Source of the DNA: Palsa-892 sp035556215
GTDB lineage: Bacteria; Pseudomonadota; Alphaproteobacteria; Rhizobiales; Xanthobacteraceae
Assembly: GCA_035556215.1 (NCBI GenBank)
Contig: DATMFI010000033.1
Coordinates: forward strand, 1 to 18,310
Length of the DNA: 18,310 nucleotides
Direction of reading: 5' to 3'
The notes beneath the pieces are model-generated. The model searched no databases and was not told where the DNA came from. It saw nothing but the letters and a program-made list of their open reading frames with translations. Positions 6,521 through 17,613 of the stretch are shown piece after piece. How positions within the stretch are numbered: position 1 is the stretch's first letter; each line of letters starts with the position of its first letter. The translations under genes and the position numbers were made by a program.

Positions 6521-7834
6521 ATGCGAGCGATGAAAACGGCAATTCGAAGTGCTGCGGGCGGCGCGGCGATTGCAGCGGCTGCGCTTTCGGGCGCGTTCGC
6601 GCAGAGCCCTAACGGTTTTGCCGGCATTTTCAACGTGCAGCCGGTGTCGGCGCAGACGTCAGCGAAAGCTACGCATCCCGCGATGTCGCCGATGGCGCTT
6701 GCTTCAGCGCAGGCGAATTTTCCCTATTGTGTCGAATCGATGTGGCCGCTTGCGGCCAGGCGCGGTATCTCGCGCGCTACGTTCGATCGCCAGACGCGCG
6801 GTCTTACGCCCGACATGAAGATCATGGAGCTCCTCGACCGGCAGCCAGAATTCAGCAAGCCGGTGTGGTCGTATCTCGACGATCTCGTGAGCGAGTCGCG
6901 CATCAATGCCGGCCGCGCGATGATTGCACAGCACCGCGCGTTGTTTGACGCGGTGGAGCGCGCTTACGGCGTCGATCGCTACATCATCACCGCGATCTGG
7001 GGCATCGAATCGAATTTCGGCCCGCAGGGTGGCGATCGCCCGGTGGTGCGCTCGACGGCAACGCTTGCCTGTATCGGCCGGCGGCAAGCCTATTTCCGCG
7101 ACGAATTTCTGACCGCGCTCGAGATCATTCATCGCGACGACGTGCCGGCCGAGCTGATGAAAGGCTCATGGGCGGGCGCGTTCGGACCCACGCAGTTCAT
7201 GCCGACGGCATACAAGCGTTACGCCGTCGACTTCGACGGCGACGGTCATCGTAATACCGTGCAATCCTTGCCGGATCTTCTGGCCTCGACCGCGAACAAC
7301 CTCAAGAAGAACGGCTGGCAGAGCGGCGCAAGCTGGGGCTACGAAGTAAAGCTGCCCCGGCATTTCAATTACATGCTAACCGGCCGCTCGATCAAAAAAT
7401 CAATCCATGCGTGGGAGTCGCTCGGCGTGCAGCGCGTGAATGGTCAGCCGTTCCCGCGCGCGAACGATGTCGCTTCGCTGCTGGTGCCGGCCGGCGCGAA
7501 CGGCCCGGCGTTTCTTGTCGTGAACAATTTCCGCACGATCATGCGCTACAACCCCTCGGAATCCTATGCGCTGGCGATCGGCCATCTTGCCGACCGCATT
7601 CGCGGCGGCGGGCCGATTATGCAGCCGTGGCCGCGGGACGAGATGCCGCTGTCGCGTACCGAACGGATCGAGCTGCAGCAGCGGCTCGCCGCGCGCGGTT
7701 ACGATCTTGGCGATTCGGACGGTCATTTCGGGCCCCGGACACGGGATGCCATCCGCGACGTGCAGGCCCGCGCCGGGCTCGTGCCCGATGGCTTCGTCAG
7801 CGTGAAATTCATCGATTGGCTGCGCCGGAACTAG
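6521..7834 (+). CDS. Lytic murein transglycosylase, MltB type, with C-terminal peptidoglycan-binding domain
   Basis: Periplasmic enzyme of 437 aa that cleaves the MurNAc-GlcNAc bond with formation of 1,6-anhydroMurNAc. An N-terminal signal peptide (~1-27, ...ALSGAFAQ) is present; there is no lipobox, unlike E. coli MltB. The SLT_2/MltB catalytic domain (~65-365) has AIWGIESNFG with catalytic Glu163, GAFGPTQFMPTAYKRYAVD (~219-237) and a DFDGDGHRN loop (237-245), an MltB-like calcium-binding element. A PG_binding_1 domain follows at ~378-435 (RIELQQRLAARGYDLGDSDG, then G.RTRDAIRDVQ). The ATG at 6521 is preceded by purine-rich GAAGAGAGACGG. The gene lies 36 nt after the barrel gene on the same strand, so the two may be co-transcribed. 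Confidence 0.92.
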   Translation: MRAMKTAIRSAAGGAAIAAAALSGAFAQSPNGFAGIFNVQPVSAQTSAKATHPAMSPMALASAQANFPYCVESMWPLAARRGISRATFDRQTRGLTPDMKIMELLDRQPEFSKPVWSYLDDLVSESRINAGRAMIAQHRALFDAVERAYGVDRYIITAIWGIESNFGPQGGDRPVVRSTATLACIGRRQAYFRDEFLTALEIIHRDDVPAELMKGSWAGAFGPTQFMPTAYKRYAVDFDGDGHRNTVQSLPDLLASTANNLKKNGWQSGASWGYEVKLPRHFNYMLTGRSIKKSIHAWESLGVQRVNGQPFPRANDVASLLVPAGANGPAFLVVNNFRTIMRYNPSESYALAIGHLADRIRGGGPIMQPWPRDEMPLSRTERIELQQRLAARGYDLGDSDGHFGPRTRDAIRDVQARAGLVPDGFVSVKFIDWLRRN

Positions 7835-7835
7835 G

Positions 7836-7897
7836 CTTGAAACGAGGCCGGCTGCGCCTTGAAACCTTTGTTCAAGGCCCTGTCTAAGTCTTGAAAC
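7836..7897 (+). repeat. Three direct copies of CTTGAAAC in the intergenic spacer
   Basis: CTTGAAAC occurs at 7836-7843, 7858-7865 and 7890-7897, all in the same orientation within 62 bp. The spacing is 22 and 32 bp, so roughly helical phasing (10-11 bp multiples) is kept. CTTGAA is also the -35 consensus of RpoH-type promoters, but no CCCCAT-type -10 element follows at the right distance. The copies could be a binding-site array upstream of the SGNH-like gene or chance. Confidence 0.35.
7856..7878 (+). terminator. Hairpin downstream of the lytic transglycosylase gene (weak terminator candidate)
   Basis: GCCTTGAA (7856-7863) pairs perfectly with TTCAAGGC (7871-7878) around a 7-nt loop. It lies 22 nt after the stop codon, and no T-run follows (CCCTGTCTAAG), so intrinsic termination is uncertain. 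The left arm is part of one of three CTTGAAAC repeats in this spacer. Confidence 0.4.
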
Positions 7898-7946
7898 AGC
7901 CGCTAAGTTCGGGCACGGAAAGCGTCTCCCGACCGGCGAAGGTTGC

Positions 7947-9254
7947 ATGCAGCGGCGTTTCTTCATCCTGCTATTGGCTGCGTTATCGCTTGCGAGCGTA
8001 TTCGCGAGCGGCGCGCAGGCCCAGCGCCGTGACGACGACCGCTTTTTCTTCCTGCGCGATCCGTTCGGGCGCGGGCGCTCGCTGTTCAATTTCCCCGAAC
8101 GTCCGTCGCCGCCCAAGCCGGTTTATGTCGAGCCGCCGTCCGACGAGCCGAGCGGCAGTGTCTACACCTCAAGCGCCGATGCCGATCAGCAGCGCTTTCT
8201 GGATGCGAGCGAATATGTCGTCGTGATGGGCGACACGATGGCCGAGCAGCTCTCGCAAGGGCTTGCCGACGGCTTCGTCACCGAGCGGCCGGAAGTCGCG
8301 ATCATCAAGAAGACGAAGGCGAGCACCGGCTTCGTGCGCGCCGATGTCTATGACTGGACGGCGCAGGCGAGCGCGCTTCTTGCCAAGGACAAGGCGACCG
8401 CGATCCTGGTGCTGCTCGGCGTCAATGACCGCCAGGTGCTGCGCGACAGCGATGGCGCACATGAATTTCGCTCCGAGCGCTGGCGCGAGCTTTACGGCAA
8501 GCGCGTCGAGGATTTCCTGAACAAGCTCAAGGAAAAGAACGTGCCGATCTTCGTCGTCGGCCTGCCGCCGGTGCGCTCGCCGAAGATGTCGCTCGACATG
8601 GCCTATATCAACGAGATTCTTTCCGAACGGACGCGCAAGGTCGGCGGCTATTACATCGATGTGTGGGACGGCTTCGTCGCCGAGAACGGTGATTTCATGG
8701 CGACCGGGCCCGCGCTCGACGGCCAGACACGCAGGCTGCGCGCTTCCGACGGCGTCCACTTCACCAAAGCCGGTCAGCGCAAGCTTGCGCATTACGCCGA
8801 GCGCGAACTCGTGCGCCTATTCGATTCGCGCCCGGGCCGTTCGTCGCCCGATGTGATGTCCGGGCAGCCGCAGCCGCAGCCGCCGCAGGCGGGAGAGTCT
8901 GCCGCTCCGAATGTGAAGCCGATCGCGGGGCCTGTCATTCCGCTCTCGCAGGTTACGAGCGCAGGCGGCGGCGTACTTCTTGGCGCATCGAAGGCCGGCT
9001 CCCCGGCGACGAAAGTGAACCTGCCGACAACCGATCCGAACCTCACGCGGACACTGGTCGAGGGCAGGCCGGTCGAGCCGGTTGCGGGCCGCGCCGACGA
9101 TTTCCGCTGGCCGCCCCAACAGAGGCAGGCCGATACGAAGCCGGAAGGGGCGGAGAATGCATCGCCTTCGCAAGAGGGCTCGGCGCAGCCGCAGCCGGAT
9201 ACACTTCGGCCGGTGATTGCCGAGCCGCAGAATACGAAGCGCGCGCCGCGCTAG
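7947..9254 (+). CDS. Secreted DUF459/SGNH-hydrolase-like protein with Pro-rich tail and Thr at the nucleophile position
   Basis: Protein of 435 aa; the ATG at 7947 has GAAGG four bases upstream. The signal peptide spans ~1-25 (FILLLAALSLASVFASGAQA). The SGNH-like fold covers ~88-293: block I VVVMGDTMAEQL (91-102), beta-strand ILVLLGVNDRQ with the block-III GVND (158-161), FVVGLPPVRS (202-211) and block V SDGVHFTKAG with Asp268 and His271. The canonical GDS serine of block I is replaced by Thr97. From ~295 to the end the chain is low-complexity, Pro/Gln/Ala-rich and likely disordered. DUF459 proteins are periplasmic SGNH-fold proteins of mostly unknown function in Rhizobiales; a role in O-acyl/O-acetyl modification of envelope glycans is only inference. 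The stop lies in an inverted repeat shared with the gltD stop. Confidence 0.8.
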   Translation: MQRRFFILLLAALSLASVFASGAQAQRRDDDRFFFLRDPFGRGRSLFNFPERPSPPKPVYVEPPSDEPSGSVYTSSADADQQRFLDASEYVVVMGDTMAEQLSQGLADGFVTERPEVAIIKKTKASTGFVRADVYDWTAQASALLAKDKATAILVLLGVNDRQVLRDSDGAHEFRSERWRELYGKRVEDFLNKLKEKNVPIFVVGLPPVRSPKMSLDMAYINEILSERTRKVGGYYIDVWDGFVAENGDFMATGPALDGQTRRLRASDGVHFTKAGQRKLAHYAERELVRLFDSRPGRSSPDVMSGQPQPQPPQAGESAAPNVKPIAGPVIPLSQVTSAGGGVLLGASKAGSPATKVNLPTTDPNLTRTLVEGRPVEPVAGRADDFRWPPQQRQADTKPEGAENASPSQEGSAQPQPDTLRPVIAEPQNTKRAPR

Positions 9255-9280
9255 CGCTGAATTTTTCGCCCTAGCGCGGC
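9245..9280. terminator. Inverted repeat formed by the 3' ends of two convergent genes
   Basis: GCCGCGCTAG (9245-9254) and CTAGCGCGGC (9271-9280) form a perfect 10-bp inverted repeat around a 16-nt loop that contains ATTTTT. Each arm contains the TAG stop of one gene: the SGNH-like gene reading right and gltD reading left. Both proteins end Pro-Arg. The symmetric hairpin in the only space between convergent genes may act as a bidirectional terminator or mRNA end stabiliser. There is no T-run outside the arms, so it is not a canonical intrinsic terminator. Confidence 0.45.
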
Positions 9281-10686
9281 AGCGTCGTCGATCCCATCAG
9301 GAACTTGTCGATGGCATGGGCCGCCTGGCGGCCTTCGCGGATCGCCCAGACGACGAGCGACTGGCCGCGGCGCATGTCGCCGGCCGCGAAGATTTTGGCC
9401 TTCGAGCTCTGGTAGGCGAGGGTATTGGCCTCGACATTGCCGCGCCCGTCGAGCTTCACGCCGAGCTTCTCGATCATGCCCTCATGCACCGGGTGCACGA
9501 AGCCCATGGCGAGCAGCACGAGATCGGCGTTGAGCGTGAATTCGGTGCCCGGCACCGGCTTCATCTTGCCGTCGACCCGCACGCAATGGAGCTTTTTCAC
9601 GGCGCCGTTTTCGCCAGAGAATTTCTGCGTCATCACCGAGAATTCGCGCTCGCCGCCTTCCTGCTGGCTCGACGAAGTGCGGAGCTTGAGCGGCCAGTCA
9701 GGCCAGACGAGAAGCTTGTTCTCGCGCACCGGCGGCTGCGGCATGATTTCGAGCTGCGTGACCGAGAGCGCGCCCTGGCGATGCGAGGTGCCGATGCAGT
9801 CCGAGCCGGTGTCGCCGCCGCCGATAACGATGACGTGCTTGCCCTTGGCAAGGATCGGTTCGCTGTTGTCGGCTTCGTTGCCGACACGGCGGTTCTGCTG
9901 CGGCAGGAATTCCATCGCGTAATGCACGCCCGAAAGCTCGCGGCCCGGAATCGGCAGGTCGCGCGATTTCTCGGCGCCGCCGGCGAGCAGCACGGCGTCG
10001 TGCTTGGCGGCGATCTCATCAATCGAAGTGTTGACGCCGACATGCGCGTTGTAATGGAAGGTCACACCCTCGGCTTCCATCTGCTTCACGCGGCGGTCGA
10101 TGTGATGCTTTTCCATCTTGAAGTCGGGAATGCCGTAGCGGAGGAGGCCCCCCGCCTTGGCGTATTTTTCATAGACATGCACGTCGTGGCCGGCGCGCGC
10201 GAGCTGTTGCGCGGCGGCAAGGCCCGCGGGGCCCGAGCCGACGATCGCGACCTTTTTGCCGGTCTTGTGCGCGGGAATTTCGGGCTTCAGCCAGCCGTTC
10301 TCCCAGGCACGATCGACGATGGCGCATTCGATCGTCTTGATCGTCACCGGCTTGTCGATGAGGTTCAGCGTGCAGGAGGCCTCACACGGCGCCGGGCAGA
10401 TGCGGCCGGTGAAGTCGGGGAAGTTGTTGGTCGAATGCAGGTTGCGTGAGGCGGTTTCCCAGTCGCCCTTGTAAACGAGATCGTTCCAATCGGGGATCTG
10501 GTTGTTGACCGGGCAGCCGTTGTGGCAATACGGAATGCCGCAATCCATGCAGCGCGCCGCCTGTTCGCGCGTTTTGTCTTCCGGAAGCGGAATGACGAAT
10601 TCGTTGTAGTTCTTCACGCGCTCCGCGACCGGCGCGTAATGCCGGTCCTCGCGGTCGAACTCGAGAAAGCCTGTGATCTTGCCCAT
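9271..10686 (-). CDS. gltD: Glutamate synthase (NADPH) small subunit
   Basis: Beta subunit of 471 aa, passing electrons from NADPH via FAD and [4Fe-4S] clusters to the large subunit for glutamate synthesis from 2-oxoglutarate and glutamine. The N-terminal ferredoxin-like region has Cys46, 49, 54 and 58 (ARCMDCGIPYCHNGCPVNNQ) and Cys97, 101 and 105 (GRICPAPCEASC). The FAD-binding dinucleotide fold is VAIVGSGPAGLAAA (~146-159), the NADPH fold VIVIGGGDTGSDC (~285-297), and the C-terminal FAD segment is AAGDMRRGQSLVVWAIREG. The start ATG (10686-10684) is 3 nt after the gltB stop. Its GGGAG ribosome-binding site lies inside the last codons of gltB, indicating translational coupling in a gltBD operon. 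Confidence 0.97.
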   Translation of the reverse strand: MGKITGFLEFDREDRHYAPVAERVKNYNEFVIPLPEDKTREQAARCMDCGIPYCHNGCPVNNQIPDWNDLVYKGDWETASRNLHSTNNFPDFTGRICPAPCEASCTLNLIDKPVTIKTIECAIVDRAWENGWLKPEIPAHKTGKKVAIVGSGPAGLAAAQQLARAGHDVHVYEKYAKAGGLLRYGIPDFKMEKHHIDRRVKQMEAEGVTFHYNAHVGVNTSIDEIAAKHDAVLLAGGAEKSRDLPIPGRELSGVHYAMEFLPQQNRRVGNEADNSEPILAKGKHVIVIGGGDTGSDCIGTSHRQGALSVTQLEIMPQPPVRENKLLVWPDWPLKLRTSSSQQEGGEREFSVMTQKFSGENGAVKKLHCVRVDGKMKPVPGTEFTLNADLVLLAMGFVHPVHEGMIEKLGVKLDGRGNVEANTLAYQSSKAKIFAAGDMRRGQSLVVWAIREGRQAAHAIDKFLMGSTTLPR

Positions 10687-10689
10687 GGT

Positions 10690-15426
<4,737 letters not shown>

Positions 15427-15637
15427 GTTCGTCGCCACCCTTTATTCATGTCGGTTTCGTCGGCGCAGCGCGGACCACTTTGCGCACGGCCACCCTGATC
15501 GGCGGCCCGTCAATTCGCCCGTTCTTCGAACAAAATCGCTTGTCGCGCTGCGCGTGAGGCGGTCCACATCCCGGCAAAATGGGACAGCATCACTGTCATA
15601 TCATGACAGAACCCATCTAAACACGCAAGGATCGCAG
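15427..15637. other. Intergenic region upstream of gltB and the small ORF
   Basis: This 211-bp divergent spacer presumably carries the gltB promoter on the minus strand and a promoter for the small ORF on the plus strand. No convincing -35/-10 pair is visible for gltB. The one clear element is the GACAG/CTGTC palindrome cluster at 15583-15609, annotated separately. A short GTTC-ttc-GAAC palindrome lies near 15528-15538. Confidence 0.5.
15583..15609. promoter_or_regulatory. Operator-like palindrome CTGTCAT-atc-ATGACAG with an extra GACAG half-site
   Basis: CTGTCATATCATGACAG (15593-15609) is a perfect 7+3+7 palindrome. A further GACAG at 15583-15587 makes a second, overlapping inverted pair with CTGTC (15593-15597). 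The centre contains TATCAT (15599-15604), a 5/6 match to a -10 box, located 33 bp before the small ORF's ATG, so a bound repressor would block it. CTGTCAT equals a PhoB half-site, but Pho boxes are direct repeats whereas this is inverted, so another dimeric regulator is more likely. The regulator is unknown. Confidence 0.5.
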
Positions 15638-15781
15638 ATGGAAAACTTGCGGCTTATTGCGGGCGGAGGAAAAACCGCGACAGAAACCGTGTCTGCGCAT
15701 GGGCTTGGCGTAATCCTGTTGCGCCAAAGCCGTCCTAAGCCCGCCGCAATCCCGGTGCCGACTGGCCGAAGGCGGCGTTAA
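15638..15781 (+). CDS. Hypothetical 47-aa small protein (uncertain)
   Basis: ATG at 15638 is preceded by AAGGA with a 6-nt spacer (AAGGATCGCAGATG), the best Shine-Dalgarno in this spacer. The frame runs 47 codons (MENLRLIAGGGK...TGRRRR) to TAA 15779-15781. It has no cysteine, no obvious membrane segment and a basic C-terminus with four arginines. Codon use is less G/C-biased at third positions (ATT, CTT, GGA, ACA) than in the neighbouring genes, so it may be a leader peptide, a young small gene or spurious. It ends 26 nt before the next gene, with which it could share a transcript controlled by the upstream palindrome. I do not recognise it. Confidence 0.4.
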   Translation: MENLRLIAGGGKTATETVSAHGLGVILLRQSRPKPAAIPVPTGRRRR

Positions 15782-15807
15782 CATCCCCCGCGCTTCGGAG
15801 TCCCACC

Positions 15808-16824
15808 ATGAACTGGACGCGCTCTCTCGGCGTGTTTGCATTTCTGACAACGGCACCTTTGGCCGCGTCTTTCGCTATTCCCGCGGCTGCCCAGCCTTAT
15901 CCAGGCGAACCCTATTACGGCGGGATCGTTCCGCCGGGCGAGGTGATGCGGACGCTGACCGGCATGGGCCTGCAGCCGGCGAGCGAGCCGCGCCTGCGCG
16001 GCCATGTCTGGATCGTGCGCGGCATCGGCCGCGAGGGCACCATGGTGCGGGTGGTTCTGGATTCCCACACCGGCCGTGTCGTCGACATGCATGCCGTGAA
16101 TCGGCCGGCGCCTTATGGCCCGTATGGACCGGGGGTTCAGCCTGGGCCGTATCAGCCCGATCCGCGTTACGTGATGCGCGATCCCTATCCGCCGGAGGCG
16201 CGCGCTTATCCCGCGCCGCGTCCGGGCGAGACTTATCAGGAGCCGGCCTATCGCGGTCCGCGCGGCGCGGCCGTTCCCGATGATGACGATGACGACGATC
16301 AACCGGTGCTGCGGCCGCGCGGCGAAGTGCGCGGCCAGATGCGTGAGCAAGTACGCGGCGAAGTGCCGCAGGCGGTGCCGCCGCGCGTCTCGTCGAAGCC
16401 GGAAGTGAAATCCGAAAGCAAACGCGTCGCGGCGAAACCGCCGCTGCCGAAGGCGCGGCCGGACGACGGCAAGGCCGAGACGGCGGCGAAGGACAACGGC
16501 AAAAAGGACGATGCCAAGCAGGATGTCGCCAAATCCGATGCCGGCAAGCCCGGCGCAAAGACCGAGGCCAAAGCGGATGCGAAGCCTGAAACCAGGAGCG
16601 ATACGGCCAAGGTTGAGAGCAAGACTGAAAACAAAGCCGAGCCCGGCAAGACCGAGCCGAAGAAAGAGCAGGCCGCAACGCCGCTGACGAGCCCGAAGGA
16701 TCCGGAGACCACGGCTTCGATTGCGGCCGCCCACAAGAAGGCGGAAGAGAAGGCCAAAGAGAAGGCCAAGGCCGAGGCAAAATCCGAAGCAGGCAAGGAA
16801 GTGAACAAGGCCGAAGCTAAATAA
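15808..16824 (+). CDS. Secreted PepSY-like protein with Asp run and Lys/Ala/Glu-rich C-terminal tail
   Basis: Protein of 338 aa; the ATG at 15808 has GGAG 7 nt upstream. A signal peptide (~1-28, cleavage near PAAA/QPYP) precedes a small alpha/beta domain (~43-97: PPGEVMRTLTGMGLQPASEP, then RGHVWIVRGI, MVRVVLDSHTGRVVD). This is PepSY-like, in a form often seen in Rhizobiales periplasmic proteins. Residues ~100-157 are Pro/Tyr/Gly-rich, 158-164 are seven consecutive Asp, and ~195-338 is a highly charged Lys/Ala/Glu/Asp-rich segment ending in an AEKAKEKAKAEAKSEA-type heptad-like helix. The tail could be a disordered cell-wall spacer or a binding region for anionic polymers; both are inference. 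A strong terminator follows the gene. The same domain recurs in the protein encoded at 17614-18042. Confidence 0.65.
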   Translation: MNWTRSLGVFAFLTTAPLAASFAIPAAAQPYPGEPYYGGIVPPGEVMRTLTGMGLQPASEPRLRGHVWIVRGIGREGTMVRVVLDSHTGRVVDMHAVNRPAPYGPYGPGVQPGPYQPDPRYVMRDPYPPEARAYPAPRPGETYQEPAYRGPRGAAVPDDDDDDDQPVLRPRGEVRGQMREQVRGEVPQAVPPRVSSKPEVKSESKRVAAKPPLPKARPDDGKAETAAKDNGKKDDAKQDVAKSDAGKPGAKTEAKADAKPETRSDTAKVESKTENKAEPGKTEPKKEQAATPLTSPKDPETTASIAAAHKKAEEKAKEKAKAEAKSEAGKEVNKAEAK

Positions 16825-16862
16825 CGCGCGGCCATTCCTGAGAATCAAAAGCCGCTCAATGA

Positions 16863-16896
16863 GAAAGGCGCTCCCGGGAGGAGCGCCTTTCTTTTT
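16863..16896 (+). terminator. Strong intrinsic terminator
   Basis: GAAAGGCGCTCC (16863-16874) pairs perfectly over 12 bp with GGAGCGCCTTTC (16880-16891) around a 5-nt loop, and TTTTT follows (16892-16896). It lies 39 nt after the stop of the PepSY-like gene and ends 20 bp before the 3' end of the convergent hsp20. It terminates plus-strand transcription. For minus-strand hsp20 transcripts the hairpin is followed by TCATTGAG, so it may work only weakly in that direction. Confidence 0.85.
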
Positions 16897-16915
16897 GGCC
16901 GGATCGCGAAGCCGC

Positions 16916-17377
16916 TCAGGCGGCTTTGCTGTCGATGACCTGTGCGTTCGAGTTGGAGCCGATCGCGATCTTGCGCGGCTTCTTGCTCTCGGGAATCTCG
17001 CGCACGAGATCGACGTGCAGGAGGCCGTTCTCGAGATTGGCGCCGCGAATCTCGACATGATCCGCGAGCTGGAATTTGCGCTCGAAGGCGCGGGCGGCAA
17101 TGCCCTGATAGAGCACTTCGCCTTCCTGCTTCTTCTCTGCGGCGTTCTTCTCGCCGCGAATGGTGAGCTCGTTTTCCTTCACCTGGATGTCGAGTTCCTT
17201 GTCGGTGAAGCCGGCGACGGCTACCGAGATGCGATAGTTGTTCTCGCCGGTGCGTTCGATGTTGTAGGGCGGATAGCCCGGTACGCCGCCTTCGCTGCCG
17301 AACGAATCAAGCAGCGAGAAAACGCGGTCGAAACCGACGGTCGAACGATAAAAGGGGGTGAGATCGAAACTTGCCAT
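16916..17377 (-). CDS. Small heat shock protein, Hsp20/alpha-crystallin family (IbpA-like, class A)
   Basis: ATP-independent holdase chaperone of 153 aa that binds unfolding proteins in the cytoplasm. The N-terminus MASFDLTPFYRSTVGFDRVF (1-20) is typical of IbpA-like class A rhizobial sHsps. The alpha-crystallin domain spans ~37-135 (YPPYNIERTGENNYRISVAVAG, ELDIQVKENELTIRG, the GIAARAFERKFQLADHV segment, and LENGLLHVDL with the G-L motif). The C-terminal I-X-I motif is KIAIG (IAI at 137-139). The start at 17377 is fixed by a perfect AAAGGAGG Shine-Dalgarno 7 nt upstream; the frame is open to 17575, but that extension would cross the promoter and leader. Regulation appears two-layered: an RpoH-like promoter and a ROSE-type RNA thermometer that masks the Shine-Dalgarno. 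Confidence 0.95.
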   Translation of the reverse strand: MASFDLTPFYRSTVGFDRVFSLLDSFGSEGGVPGYPPYNIERTGENNYRISVAVAGFTDKELDIQVKENELTIRGEKNAAEKKQEGEVLYQGIAARAFERKFQLADHVEIRGANLENGLLHVDLVREIPESKKPRKIAIGSNSNAQVIDSKAA

Positions 17378-17463
17378 GACATATCCTCCTTTGAGCGACA
17401 TGCAGTCGCAGACCGGCCAAACGGCCCGGTCTGGTGGGTTTTGTGCCGCCGGATGGCCGGCAC
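17378..17463 (-). promoter_or_regulatory. ROSE-like RNA thermometer in the hsp20 5' leader
   Basis: The ~86-nt leader can form three hairpins in mRNA order: GUGCCG/CGGCAC (17463-17443), CAGACCGGGCC/GGCCGGUCUG (17433-17409) and a start-proximal hairpin (17401-17381). In the last, AUGUC-G-CUC pairs with GAGGAUAU with one bulged G (base 17396) and an AAAG loop, so the Shine-Dalgarno AGGAGG is buried. UCGCU opposite the Shine-Dalgarno matches the U(U/C)GCU core of ROSE elements, whose bulged G is known to be important for temperature sensing in Bradyrhizobium. An alternative helix GCGAC/GUCGC (17409-17395) would capture the same anti-Shine-Dalgarno strand and free the ribosome site. Structures were drawn by eye; no energies were computed. 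Confidence 0.75.
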
Positions 17464-17469
17464 GAGGGG

Positions 17470-17499
17470 TATATGGGAAGGGGTCCGGCGGGCGGCAAG
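17470..17499 (-). promoter_or_regulatory. RpoH (sigma32)-like promoter of hsp20
   Basis: On the minus strand CTTGCC (17499-17494) is followed after 16 bp by CCCATATA (17477-17470). The sigma32 consensus is CTTGAA, 13-17 bp, CCCCATNTA. The predicted start, ~7 bp past the -10 box, falls at about 17463, exactly where the first leader hairpin begins. The match is good at -10 and partial at -35. Confidence 0.55.
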
Positions 17500-17613
17500 G
17501 CCCCGGCAGGGCGGGGCCCCCGGGTTTCGTGGGAAAATGAACGCTTCGTGAACTTTCGCCTGTGGCGCCGTTCATCGCGGTTTCCTAAACAGGAAGGCGC
17601 CCGGCCAGAATTG

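Noticed and set aside
7890..7946. RpoH promoter using the third CTTGAAAC
   Set aside because: No CCCCAT-type -10 element lies 13-17 bp downstream.
15528..15538. LexA-type SOS box at GTTC-ttc-GAAC
   Set aside because: Alphaproteobacterial LexA sites are GTTC-N7-GTTC or GAAC-N7-GAAC direct repeats; this is an inverted pair with a 3-bp gap.
15593..15609. Pho box or NifA site at the CTGTCAT palindrome
   Set aside because: Pho boxes are direct repeats with an 11-bp period and these are inverted; NifA sites need TGT-N10-ACA, but the spacing here is N9.
17378..17575. 65-residue N-terminal extension of hsp20 to an upstream start
   Set aside because: It is Pro/Gly-rich, unlike any Hsp20, and would cross the RpoH-like promoter and thermometer; the AAAGGAGG at 17385-17392 fixes the start at 17377.
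17434..17613. 60-residue N-terminal extension of the second PepSY-like protein
   Set aside because: It overlaps the hsp20 leader and promoter in antisense, would bury the signal peptide internally, and has no RBS.
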